Assembly (NCBI GenBank): GCA_041494285.1 | Contig: JBGQAL010000065.1 | Location: 1 to 13,876 of the forward strand | From: Fen-7 sp041494285 | Lineage (GTDB): Archaea > Halobacteriota > Methanosarcinia > Methanotrichales > Methanotrichaceae | Direction: 5' to 3' | Length of the DNA stretch: 13,876 nt | Shown: positions 7,461 through 13,411 of the stretch, piece by piece | Layout: each line of letters starts with the position of its first letter | Numbering within the stretch: position 1 is the stretch's first letter | Notes under the pieces: generated by a model | The model's input: the letters and a program-made list of their open reading frames with translations, nothing else | Told to the model about the DNA's origin: nothing | Databases searched by the model: none | Made by a program: the position numbers and the translations under genes

Positions 7461-7540
7461 AGTGCATATTATTTAAAATGTTGTGGGTGCCAATTGCAGG
7501 TTTGAGATTATCCGAATCCCTGTGCTCCACGTCATCCCGC

Positions 7541-7658
7541 TCCTGGCTTCCCTCCAGGCTCTCCACGATTTCCCGCGCCAGGACCGCCGGATCGGGCAGG
7601 TCGTCGGAATCCTCCAAACCCTCCGTCCTTGAGACAGAAGATTCCATGCCGGCCTTAT
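7541..7658 (-). pseudogene. Dispersed repeat copy R2: hsdM 3' fragment
   Basis: On the minus strand this fragment starts at the shared boundary ATAAGGCC (7651-7658). It reads GLEDSDDLPDPAVLAREIVE followed by SLEG, the C-terminal signature of type I R-M methyltransferase HsdM. The DIFWLKDES segment is corrupted to MESSVSRTEG. The fragment breaks off before the hsdM stop, and the post-stop spacer is absent. It is in the same reading frame as the downstream mntA (open from 7719 to 7138), giving a potential hsdM-tail/MNT read-through product, although I judge that accidental. Confidence 0.8.
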
Positions 7659-7717
7659 GAAGCCCAAAAAGAGGCAGGTATTTAATCCAGGAAATTGAAT
7701 TGTAAAAGGGTGGTCTC

Positions 7718-7906
7718 ATGCTGGTTAAAGCAGTTTATGAAAATGATGTTTTAAGGCCATTAGAAAAGCTTGACCTCAAAGAGGGAGATAGGGTCGAAAT
7801 TGAAGTCAAAAAGGACGCTGTAGATCGATTGGGTGGCCTGGTTAAAATCTCCCAAAGAGATGTTATCGATGAGATCATAGAAAGCCCTGAGCTGGAGCCG
7901 ATCTGA
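7718..7906 (+). CDS. DUF104 (AF2212-like) antitoxin, apparently orphaned
   Basis: The 62-residue protein starts LVKAVYENDVLRPLEKLDLK and continues EGDRVEIEVKK, the short beta-rich signature of the DUF104/AF2212 family. These are antitoxins normally followed directly by a VapC-type PIN toxin. Here no PIN gene follows: the next gene is on the opposite strand with stops 15 bases apart. A TGATG junction at 7904-7908 opens an 18-codon frame that soon stops, the place where a toxin would begin. A G-rich stretch (AAAGGGTGG) ends about six bases before the ATG and may serve as ribosome-binding site. Confidence 0.85.
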   Translation: MLVKAVYENDVLRPLEKLDLKEGDRVEIEVKKDAVDRLGGLVKISQRDVIDEIIESPELEPI

Positions 7907-7921
7907 TGCAAGATGCCTTCT

Positions 7922-8209
7922 TCATATTATCGGAACCTGCTCAGCCATTATTCTTTCTTTGAGAAGAGGATGTATTGACCTGTATGTTAGGAGATCAACT
8001 CGTCTGCTCAATGTGTCTTCAAGCTCGTTCTTCAGGTGGGCCAGATCCAGCAGGCTCTTTCTCCCTTCAAACTCAACTAAAATATCGACATCGCTATCGT
8101 CGGTCATCTCGTCCCTTACAATCGACCCGAAGAATGATGCCCTTCTCACATCGTTCCGGCGCATGACGTCGATTATTTTTTCACGCACGGATTGCATCTG
8201 GTCACACAT
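7922..8209 (-). CDS. Solitary MNT-family nucleotidyltransferase
   Basis: The 95-residue protein has FFGSIVRDEMTDDSDVDIL: Gly28-Ser29, Asp40 and Asp42, with Asp72 in RVDLL. It is therefore an intact minimal nucleotidyltransferase of the MntA/AMPylase type. It has no adjacent HEPN gene: downstream it converges on the DUF104 gene, and upstream lies repeat R3. It may be an antitoxin whose toxin was lost, or may act on a HepT elsewhere. The ATG at 8209 has AAAGG about 8 nt upstream. Confidence 0.85.
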   Translation of the reverse strand: MCDQMQSVREKIIDVMRRNDVRRASFFGSIVRDEMTDDSDVDILVEFEGRKSLLDLAHLKNELEDTLSRRVDLLTYRSIHPLLKERIMAEQVPII

Positions 8210-8344
8210 TTTTTTCCTTTAAAATAGAGACATCAAGCCATTTTATTCTTTCTATTGTTTTAATCCATTGATCGTCGTTCTCTTGGGTTTCTTCACGCCA
8301 GTACAGCCTCCCGGATTGCCATCCCGGTCGCACTGGTCTAGGAA

Positions 8345-8554
8345 CAGCTCGCAGCGGATGGCCGCCTGCCTGCACCCATGCGGGCCCCGACGCCTCGTGG
8401 CCTGGCCCCGCATCGCTCGTGCAGCTTCCCGAGCAGTAAACTCGGATCAGAAGCAGCGAGGCCGGGCAGCCTGCATCATTTGCCCTTACCCAGCTACTCT
8501 TGGACACTCTTAGCGCCCATCAGCCCAACAACCAGACTCCCGGCTTTCTCTCGA
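8345..8554 (-). repeat. Dispersed repeat copy R3 (hsdM tail scrap + spacer)
   Basis: Minus-strand reading: a short decayed hsdM end (near CGAGAGA...GAGTCTGG, then a stop inside the DELGKGK region, LGKGK and TGA), then the full conserved spacer running to CCGCTGCGAGCTG. The 25 bases at 8411-8435 are identical to 9491-9515 in R4. The hsdM part begins only ~18 bases after the hepT stop at 8572. The spacer ends about 135 bases before the solitary MNT start codon. Confidence 0.8.
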
Positions 8555-8571
8555 AATAATAGCTTCTCAAC

Positions 8572-8934
8572 TCAATCTTCCGCCTCTGGCGGGAGAGGTG
8601 GAATCAGAGGCTCTAGCTTGTCGATCAGATCAGGAATGTATTCGGTTACTACTATCCAAATTCTTTCATGTTTTAAGGCAAAATACTTATGTGCAAGGAC
8701 ATTGCGTTGGCCAATGATCCCTGCCCAGGGAATCTCTGGATGAACTTGCTTAAAATCTTCTGTGATGTTTCGGGCAGCTTCTCCAATTATCTCCACTGCA
8801 CGCTCTACTGCCATACTGGTCCGCTTGTCATGGATATACTGGTCATAGTTCATCTCGGCAGTGAATTCCTTTATGGCCAATGCGGCGTCCAGCATATCCC
8901 AGAGGTATGCGGCGTCGCGCTCATCCGGTCGCAT
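8572..8934 (-). CDS. hepT: HepT (HEPN, DUF86) RNase toxin, pair 2
   Basis: A 120-residue DUF86 protein with R-X4-H-X-Y in GQRNVLAHKYFAL: Arg77, His82, Tyr84. The motif context differs from pairs 1 and 3 (NVLAHKYF rather than DK(V/L)(V/I)H(G/Y)YF), and the C-terminus is Pro-rich. It is thus from a different subgroup, not a recent duplicate. Its start overlaps the end of mntA by 14 bases, so the two are co-translated. The 3' end sits next to repeat R3. Confidence 0.92.
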   Translation of the reverse strand: MRPDERDAAYLWDMLDAALAIKEFTAEMNYDQYIHDKRTSMAVERAVEIIGEAARNITEDFKQVHPEIPWAGIIGQRNVLAHKYFALKHERIWIVVTEYIPDLIDKLEPLIPPLPPEAED

Positions 8935-9229
8935 AGATGACTTCTCTTCCTCTCATGATGGCGTGCCGCCTGAAGGGATTACGGAGAGAATCCTTTTCCA
9001 CGAGATCCACTTCCCTGCCGAAGATCGCCCCCAGCTCGGCCTTCATCTCCACCAGGTCGAACAGGCTCCAGGTCGCGTTCTTTTCGAAGCTCACCAGGAC
9101 ATCCACGTCGCTCCCTGGGCCGAAATCCTCCCTCAAGACAGAGCCGAACAGAGAGAACTCCGTTATCTTCCAGCGGCGACTGAAGTCCTCAATCGCAGCT
9201 AGTGGAATAATCACTCGACTTTCGGTCAT
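8921..9229 (-). CDS. mntA: MntA-type nucleotidyltransferase antitoxin, pair 2
   Basis: A 102-residue minimal nucleotidyltransferase with FSLFGSVLREDFGPGSDVDV: Gly29-Ser30, Asp41, Asp43 and Asp75 (EVDLVEKDSLRNPFRR). It is expected to AMPylate and silence the HepT encoded immediately downstream. The ATG at 9229 is preceded by AGGAAGTGA about 11-19 nt upstream. Upstream of it lie a hicB scrap (about 9261-9306) and repeat R4. The gene is relatively GC-rich compared with the 9803-11457 unit, consistent with separate origins. Confidence 0.92.
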   Translation of the reverse strand: MTESRVIIPLAAIEDFSRRWKITEFSLFGSVLREDFGPGSDVDVLVSFEKNATWSLFDLVEMKAELGAIFGREVDLVEKDSLRNPFRRHAIMRGREVIYATG

Positions 9230-9260
9230 AGATATCTGTCACTTCCTGTAAGGCGCCAAA

Positions 9261-9306
9261 GGCCAAAAGGCTACGGGTAGAACCTGATGGCGGATTTCAC
9301 ATCTCC
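9261..9306 (-). pseudogene. Fossil fragment of a hicB antitoxin gene
   Basis: On the minus strand this reads GDVKSAIRFYP, a stop, then PFG. It matches ADVKSAIQFHIETFG of the intact HicB at 13066-13281. The DNA agrees at 21 of 27 positions over the best block (GATTTCACATC end) and again at GGCCAAA. It is too short and broken to function, but shows that a second hicBA module once stood between R4 and mntA pair 2. Confidence 0.5.
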
Positions 9307-9433
9307 GGATATTGATGGTATCGCTAATCTAAAGAGGTGCTCCTTAAAATAAATCTTTGTCTAAAAGCCAGCAAGCTTCTTCAGTTTGAGTTTATCTTTA
9401 GTCTCGTTCTCCCAGCTACATGGCTTCTCCACT

Positions 9434-9717
9434 CAGCTCGTGGCGAATGGCCACCTGCCCGCGTGGGCTCGCTGCCCTCCGCCTGGGCCCCATCGCTCGT
9501 GCAGCTTCCCGAGCATTAAACCCGGATCAGATACAGCGAGGCGGGCAGTCTGGCATCATTTGCCCACCTCCAGCTCATCCCCAATGCCCCGAAACTGCTC
9601 CAGCGCAGTCTCCAGGCTCTCCACGATCTCCCGCGCCAGAACCACTGGGTCGGGCAGATTGTCGGAGTCCTCCAGGCTTTCGTCCTTGAGCCAGAAGATG
9701 TCCAGGGCGGGCCTTAT
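9434..9717 (-). repeat. Dispersed repeat copy R4 (most complete: hsdM tail + spacer)
   Basis: This is the best-preserved copy. It starts (minus strand) at the shared ATAAGGCC boundary (9710-9717), carries the hsdM 3' end to its TGA (9556-9558), and continues through the conserved spacer to CGAGCTG at 9434. A GCTCG...CGAGC inverted repeat (10-nt loop) is preserved in the spacer of R3 and R4. Beyond 9434 the sequence no longer matches the other copies. Confidence 0.85.
9556..9717 (-). pseudogene. HsdM C-terminal fragment (type I R-M methyltransferase) in R4
   Basis: The frame is open from the boundary to a natural stop and reads PALDIFWLKDESLEDSDNL, then PDPVVLAREIVESLETALEQ and FRGIGDELEVGK. 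This is the characteristic extreme C-terminus of HsdM, the N6-adenine methyltransferase of type I restriction-modification systems. Only about 50 codons remain, and the catalytic NPPF region and all upstream sequence are absent. The codons before the boundary (an ATG can be found near 9774) do not look like HsdM. It cannot be functional as a methyltransferase. Confidence 0.85.
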
Positions 9718-9802
9718 CCCTTCAGTCGTACCATCTACCAATATCGGATTGCCGGAACGCCGACAATTGAACAATTGAAGGACCCGCTCTTCAAAATATA
9801 TC

Positions 9803-10633
9803 TCATTTTACAAATATTTCATCCAATGTGCGATTTTGCTGTTTCCTGGGAAGTGCAAGTTGCTTAGGCGGGTAATATAGGCCTACGATCAACCAGGTGG
9901 GAAATTGAGAGAACATCCCGACATAAAAGTAAAGATCATTATCCAACATAGATCTATAATATTTTTCCTGTAATTTCTCCCAAAGAAGGTCCAAGTCGCC
10001 ATATTGCTTGCCCCATTTTCTATAGGATTCAAAGAGTTCCCAGTCCTCACATTGAATATTATGCTCTTTTCCTTCTTGGCATCCGTTGCATCTGAATCTA
10101 TAGCCGAATAGGTGAGGGATTTCTTCTATCTCTGGAATCTTTGCCCCGAAAAGGGATTGCTGAAATACTTTTGGATCTCGATAAATTTGAAGATCCCCCC
10201 TCTTATAAAACTCAAGGACCTCCGCGGGCTTTATTAGTCCTATCGAGGTCCGATATTCTTTAAATTTTGCTTGGAGATCTTCAAGAGAAGGTGCGATATG
10301 GCCAAGCAGGAGCTTATTGCGCTCGCTCCAGTCTACTCTACCTTTGATTTTTCTCAAACTAAGGCTTTTGTCAATGAGCTTTGGAGGTGCATTTCTGATG
10401 CGATAGCTCTCTTTCCGGCTCAACTTTTCTTCGGCTCTTTTGCACTCCACTTCAATCCAATCGTATTTTCTGAGTTTTTGCGGCCCGGAAAAAACATTGA
10501 ATGGCACCGGATAGAGTCGAATCCAGTCTCCTTCCTCTGTCAAGCCAATAGTGCAAACGACTTGGCCGTATTTTTTGCTCTTTTCAGGATAAGCGGTTAC
10601 GGTAACTAGCACTCGTTTCTTTTCCCAGGTCAT
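9803..10633 (-). CDS. Uncharacterised partner of the DUF488 protein
   Basis: The function is unknown. The 276-residue protein begins with a beta-rich segment (KRVLVTVTAYPEKSKKYGQV, then VCTIGLTEEGDWIRLYPVPF; residues 7-45), a pattern I know from widespread uncharacterised bacterial and archaeal proteins. A later segment has FRCNGCQEGKEHNIQCEDWE (residues 180-199), with Cys182, Cys185, His191 and Cys195 that could bind a metal. The region after it is rich in Tyr and Trp. It starts inside the stop of the DUF488 gene (ATGA overlap), so the two are made together. No signal peptide or membrane segment is visible. Together they look like a two-gene defence or toxin-antitoxin-like unit (inference). 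Confidence 0.8.
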   Translation of the reverse strand: MTWEKKRVLVTVTAYPEKSKKYGQVVCTIGLTEEGDWIRLYPVPFNVFSGPQKLRKYDWIEVECKRAEEKLSRKESYRIRNAPPKLIDKSLSLRKIKGRVDWSERNKLLLGHIAPSLEDLQAKFKEYRTSIGLIKPAEVLEFYKRGDLQIYRDPKVFQQSLFGAKIPEIEEIPHLFGYRFRCNGCQEGKEHNIQCEDWELFESYRKWGKQYGDLDLLWEKLQEKYYRSMLDNDLYFYVGMFSQFPTWLIVGLYYPPKQLALPRKQQNRTLDEIFVK

Positions 10634-11457
10634 AGGTCAATTACCTCGACTCCGCTTTCCCTGAGTCGTTCTGCAATTACTCCTCTATGGCAGTACTTAA
10701 CGTCCTTCTCGAAGCACATCAAAGATATTTTTCTATTTTGGCTGATTGATTTTATTCTCTCCAGGAAGTCCATTTTCTTTTCAATATCCTGTCTGTAGCT
10801 GGCAAAGAGGGCCTGATAGTCCTCATATGTATCAAGATTTTTTCTTGAATCGCTTGGGATTCCAAGCTCTGGCATGTGGATGTAATCGATACCGATTTTC
10901 TCCAAATAGCTTTTCAATTTATTCTGCTTAAATCCGAATTTCATGCTGTAGGCATTTCTTCTAACATCGGCAACAATGCCTATTTTATTTTTTATTAGCT
11001 CATGAAGGAATTTATCAATCGTCTTTCCCTCATAGCCTATGGTCACAATACCAGACGAATTCCTTTCATCGTCCATTTCTTTCCGGTATTGGCTGAATAT
11101 CGTGTACTCGGGATGCTTCTCGTAAATATAATCCAGCAGCATCTTGTCATCGAAGGCAGAAAATCTCTCCGAGTTCATCCGAACTATATTTCTTATTTTG
11201 GGATCGATCGAGGGAAGATCATTTCTTGTCAAAAGGACAGAATCATCATCAATTGAGACAAATCCCGCTCTTTCCAATCGTGATAGGTCGTGATAAAGCT
11301 GAAAGGAGAACGGCCCATATTTGTAAGGGACGAAGTAATAGAGCGGTATCATCTTTGAAACCAAAAACATGAGCTTGACAAGGCGAAGCTTTGACATTTT
11401 GCTTTTATTATTATTATTCAAAAGAAAGAGAATGCCTTTTTCTCCCTTCGTCAGCAT
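10630..11457 (-). CDS. Winged-helix/Panacea-like + DUF488 domain fusion protein
   Basis: The 275-residue protein has two parts. Residues 1-130 look like a winged-helix or Panacea/SocA-like domain (LRLVKLMFLVSKM...YKYGPFSFQLYHDLSRLERAGFV), a fold seen in promiscuous antitoxins and phage-linked regulators. Residues 136-275 are a DUF488 domain with TIGYEGKT (139-146), VADVRRNAYS (162-171), a Leu-Gly-Ile-Pro loop (198-201), and MCFEKDVKYCHR (248-259). DUF488 function is not established. The start codon at 11457 is backed by GAGG at 11467-11470 and a TATA-like box near 11490. Overlap with the next gene predicts coupled translation. Confidence 0.82.
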   Translation of the reverse strand: MLTKGEKGILFLLNNNNKSKMSKLRLVKLMFLVSKMIPLYYFVPYKYGPFSFQLYHDLSRLERAGFVSIDDDSVLLTRNDLPSIDPKIRNIVRMNSERFSAFDDKMLLDYIYEKHPEYTIFSQYRKEMDDERNSSGIVTIGYEGKTIDKFLHELIKNKIGIVADVRRNAYSMKFGFKQNKLKSYLEKIGIDYIHMPELGIPSDSRKNLDTYEDYQALFASYRQDIEKKMDFLERIKSISQNRKISLMCFEKDVKYCHRGVIAERLRESGVEVIDL

Positions 11458-11489
11458 AGCATGTCGCCTCTTAGTGACACAATCAAACC

Positions 11490-11501
11490 TTTAAATATAA
11501 G
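11490..11501 (-). promoter_or_regulatory. TATA-like box of the DUF488 two-gene unit
   Basis: Minus-strand CTTATATTTAAA is centred about 38 nt upstream of the ATG at 11457. It predicts a very short leader that could just include the GAGG at 11467-11470. It lies between the gene and repeat R5, so the unit has its own promoter rather than being driven from the hsdM tail. Confidence 0.5.
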
Positions 11502-11597
11502 TCTTTTCGCAGTGGCCGGGCCGAAAGTGATTTCATGCCGCTGGCGAGTCTGAGTTCAACTTGAATGCGCCAGATAAGGAGCCTGCACAGCGCTAAG

Positions 11598-11861
11598 GGC
11601 TTATTGCGCTTTCGTGCGCTCTGGGTTTTGGGCAGCTCGCAGCGGATGGCCGCCCGTCCGCGCCCGTGTGGGCTCGCTGCATGTGGGCCTGGGCTCAGTT
11701 AATCGTGCAGCTTACCGAGCAGGATTGCCTGGTACAGAAGCAAAGAAGCGGGCATCCTGGGCGTTATTTGCCATCTGCAGCTATTTCTGGATGCTTAGAA
11801 CTGTTCAAATGCTGTACTAAGGACCTTCAGCCTGAGCCAGGCTGTCCAGGTGGCCTGTATT
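11598..11861 (-). repeat. Dispersed repeat copy R5 (internally deleted hsdM tail + spacer)
   Basis: The boundary is present as AATACAGGCC (minus strand; 11852-11861), followed by ACCTGGACA and CTGGCTCAGG. A stretch corresponding to LEDSDNLPDP...LAREIV is then missing. The match resumes with the GCATTTGAACAGTTC and AGCATCCAG segment and continues through the spacer to CCGCTGCGAGCTGCCCAAA, and on to about 11598. This copy shows that the repeat continues past the point where R3 and R4 stop matching. Confidence 0.75.
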
Positions 11862-11970
11862 ACGAATAAGCTATAGCTACTGTTCATGCTACCAGCCGAG
11901 ATGAAACAGAAAATCCAATCGGTAGTTTTTTAATTCAAGATCGCTTATCAATAATTTGAAGGCTAAAAGA

Positions 11971-12252
11971 ATGAACGTCATTGAAATCCTAAGGAGCCAT
12001 GAACCCGAGATAAGGAAAAGATTCTGCGTCAAGAGGATCGGGGTCTTTGGCTCCTTTGCCCGTGGCGAGCAGAAAGATACAAGCGACGTTGACATTCTGG
12101 TGGAGTTCGAAAAGCCGACATTTGATAACTTCATGAATCTTGCCTTTTTCCTCGAGGATTTATTTCAGCGAAAAGTGGATCTGGTAACGCCGAACTCCTT
12201 GAGCCCTTACATCGGCCCTTACGTAAAGAATGAGGTGGTCTGGGCTGAATAA
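11971..12252 (+). CDS. mntA: MntA-type nucleotidyltransferase antitoxin, pair 3
   Basis: A 93-residue minimal nucleotidyltransferase with IGVFGSFARGEQKDTSDVDI: Gly27-Ser28, Asp39, Asp41, and Asp70 in KVDLVTPNSL. The ATG at 11971 follows AAGG (11959-11962) at 8 nt. A TTG at 11956 would add five residues and is less likely. It resembles the MntA of pair 1 most closely (GSF.RGEQK..SD.DILVEF). Unlike the other pairs it is on the plus strand, against the direction of the flanking repeats, so it was inserted or inverted independently. Confidence 0.92.
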   Translation: MNVIEILRSHEPEIRKRFCVKRIGVFGSFARGEQKDTSDVDILVEFEKPTFDNFMNLAFFLEDLFQRKVDLVTPNSLSPYIGPYVKNEVVWAE

Positions 12253-12583
12253 GGACAAGGCTTTTCTTATGCATATTCTCGACGAGATTGAGTATCTTAC
12301 TACGACTTCTCAGAGCTTGGAACTCGATAAAGTGATTAACGATCCGCATCTTCATAGGTCGTTCATCAGAAGTCTAGAAGTGATTGGCGAGGCCACAAAG
12401 AATCTTTCCAAAGATCTCAAGGATAACCATCCTGAAATCGAATGGCGAAAGATCGCTGGAATGAGGGACAAGCTAATTCATTACTATTTTGGTGTTGACT
12501 GGGAAGTTGTCTGGGATGTTGTGAAGAACAAGCTCCCAACTCTCAGGACGCAGATTGAAGGGCTGATTCGGGAAATCGATTGA
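12230..12583 (+). CDS. hepT: HepT (HEPN, DUF86) RNase toxin, pair 3
   Basis: A 117-residue DUF86 protein with the complete R-X4-H-X-Y motif in MRDKLIHYYFGVDWEVVW: Arg79, His84, Tyr86. The N-terminus (NKDKAFLMHILDEIEYL) is typical of HepT. The ATG at 12230 overlaps the end of mntA by 23 bases. Initiation slightly downstream is possible because the first six residues are not conserved-looking, but there is no closer ATG before 12272. The two genes are translationally coupled and should form a functional type VII pair. Confidence 0.92.
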   Translation: MRWSGLNKDKAFLMHILDEIEYLTTTSQSLELDKVINDPHLHRSFIRSLEVIGEATKNLSKDLKDNHPEIEWRKIAGMRDKLIHYYFGVDWEVVWDVVKNKLPTLRTQIEGLIREID

Positions 12584-12680
12584 CGTTAGGTGTGGAATAT
12601 AGCTCACCAGGTCCAGTCTGTTTTATCCCATCTCGCTCTCCGTATTGTCCTGAATGCTCTAAACCGTGCACGCCGCATCC

Positions 12681-12755
12681 AGGCGTGCAGAAATTCTTGA
12701 TCGCTTGGATTTGGGCAGCATGCGGCAAATGGCCGCCCGACCGCGCGGGCTGGTT
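12681..12755 (-). repeat. Dispersed repeat copy R6 (outer spacer end only)
   Basis: This short copy contains only the outer end of the repeat. Minus-strand CGCGCGGTCGGGCGGCCAT and then GCTGCCCAAATCC align with R5 (GGACGGGCGGCCATCCGC... GCTGCCCAAAACC) and R7. No hsdM codons are present. It lies between hepT pair 3 and hicA, preserving the rule that each module is bordered by a copy. Orientation is the same as the others. The rest of 12584-12829 has no gene I recognise. Confidence 0.6.
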
Positions 12756-12829
12756 CAAAAGTGAGGGCTGGCGTCCACGAATAGAATTAAAGAAGGCTAA
12801 GGCCTAGCGTCAATTTGACGAATCGGAGA

Positions 12830-13069
12830 TTATGGCTCATTATATGCTTCAATAAATTCTTCTCTTGTTATTCCCGCCTGCCTTAAGATCAACAATAATG
12901 TGGAACTCTTGATCTCTTTATGGTTCGGCAGGGTTAAAGGCGTCTTGCTTCCATCCTGATTGATTCTGTTCATGGAAATGTGATTGCCTTCTCGGATTAC
13001 CTTAAAGCCCAAGGCTTCCAGGGCCTTTATCACCTTTCTTTTCGGCGCGTCCCTGGGAAACTTCGTCAC
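12830..13069 (-). CDS. hicA: HicA toxin (mRNA interferase)
   Basis: HicA toxins are small dsRBD-fold RNases that cleave mRNA, with one catalytic histidine. The 79-residue product has KRKVIKALEALGFKVIREGN followed by HISM, with the catalytic His in the GNHISM motif, then LTLPNHKEIKSSTLLLILRQ AGI, a good match to the family in order and length. The start codon is GTG at 13069, overlapping the hicB stop (GTGA), so it is translationally coupled to the antitoxin gene upstream. The next feature downstream is repeat R6. Confidence 0.9.
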   Translation of the reverse strand: MTKFPRDAPKRKVIKALEALGFKVIREGNHISMNRINQDGSKTPLTLPNHKEIKSSTLLLILRQAGITREEFIEAYNEP

Positions 13070-13281
13070 ACTACCACTTCGGCCACGAAGGTCTCGCTTA
13101 TTGCATCTATCTCAAGAGCTTCTCGGCCAAAGGTCTCGATGTGGAATTGGATTGCAGATTTCACATCGGCAAGGGCTTCTTCATAGGTATCGCCTTCTCC
13201 TACTACGATACCTTTAATGCCGATAGGATAGGCGATATAGCCATCGGGATGCTTTTCTATTATTATTTTTATCGGCTGCAT
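13066..13281 (-). CDS. hicB: HicB antitoxin
   Basis: The 71-residue product has the HicB partial RNase H-like fold: IKIIIEKHPDGYIAYPIGIK, VVGEGDTYEEALADVKSAIQ and FHIETFG. It is expected to bind and block HicA. No separate C-terminal DNA-binding domain is present, since the protein ends at AEVVV, so autoregulation through this protein alone is not obvious. The order hicB-hicA (antitoxin first) is common in archaea. A TATA-like AAAATAAA (13307-13314) lies about 29 nt upstream of the ATG at 13281. A decayed relative of this gene is at 9261-9306. Confidence 0.88.
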   Translation of the reverse strand: MQPIKIIIEKHPDGYIAYPIGIKGIVVGEGDTYEEALADVKSAIQFHIETFGREALEIDAISETFVAEVVV

Positions 13282-13305
13282 CTGTCTGATATGTGGTCTT
13301 TCTTG

Positions 13306-13315
13306 GAAAATAAAC
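13306..13315 (-). promoter_or_regulatory. TATA-like box of hicBA
   Basis: Minus-strand GTTTATTTTC is centred about 29 nt upstream of the hicB ATG, and no Shine-Dalgarno is seen. A leaderless hicBA mRNA is plausible. Confidence 0.4.
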
Positions 13316-13411
13316 CTATGCTCAGGATCAATGGCTCGACAGGCTGGATTTCAGTCTTGCCATTTAGCTCATCCAGATTATTGGGCATCTTTGGCCGCCT
13401 ACGCCTTCCCC

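Noticed and set aside
8202..8507. 101-codon reverse-strand open frame
   Set aside because: It runs through repeat R3, where the same frame is broken in other copies, and then overlaps the solitary MNT start. It looks accidental.
9434..9555. hsdS start directly after the hsdM stop
   Set aside because: An ATG overlaps the TGA in R4, but the frame stops within about ten codons, shows no target-recognition sequence, and is not preserved between copies.
13268..13388. 39-codon reverse-strand frame (MPNNLDELNG... ) just upstream of and overlapping hicB
   Set aside because: Its composition is plausible, but it has no recognised family, no ribosome-binding site and overlaps the hicB promoter. It may be a scrap of a lost module, but I cannot support a gene call.
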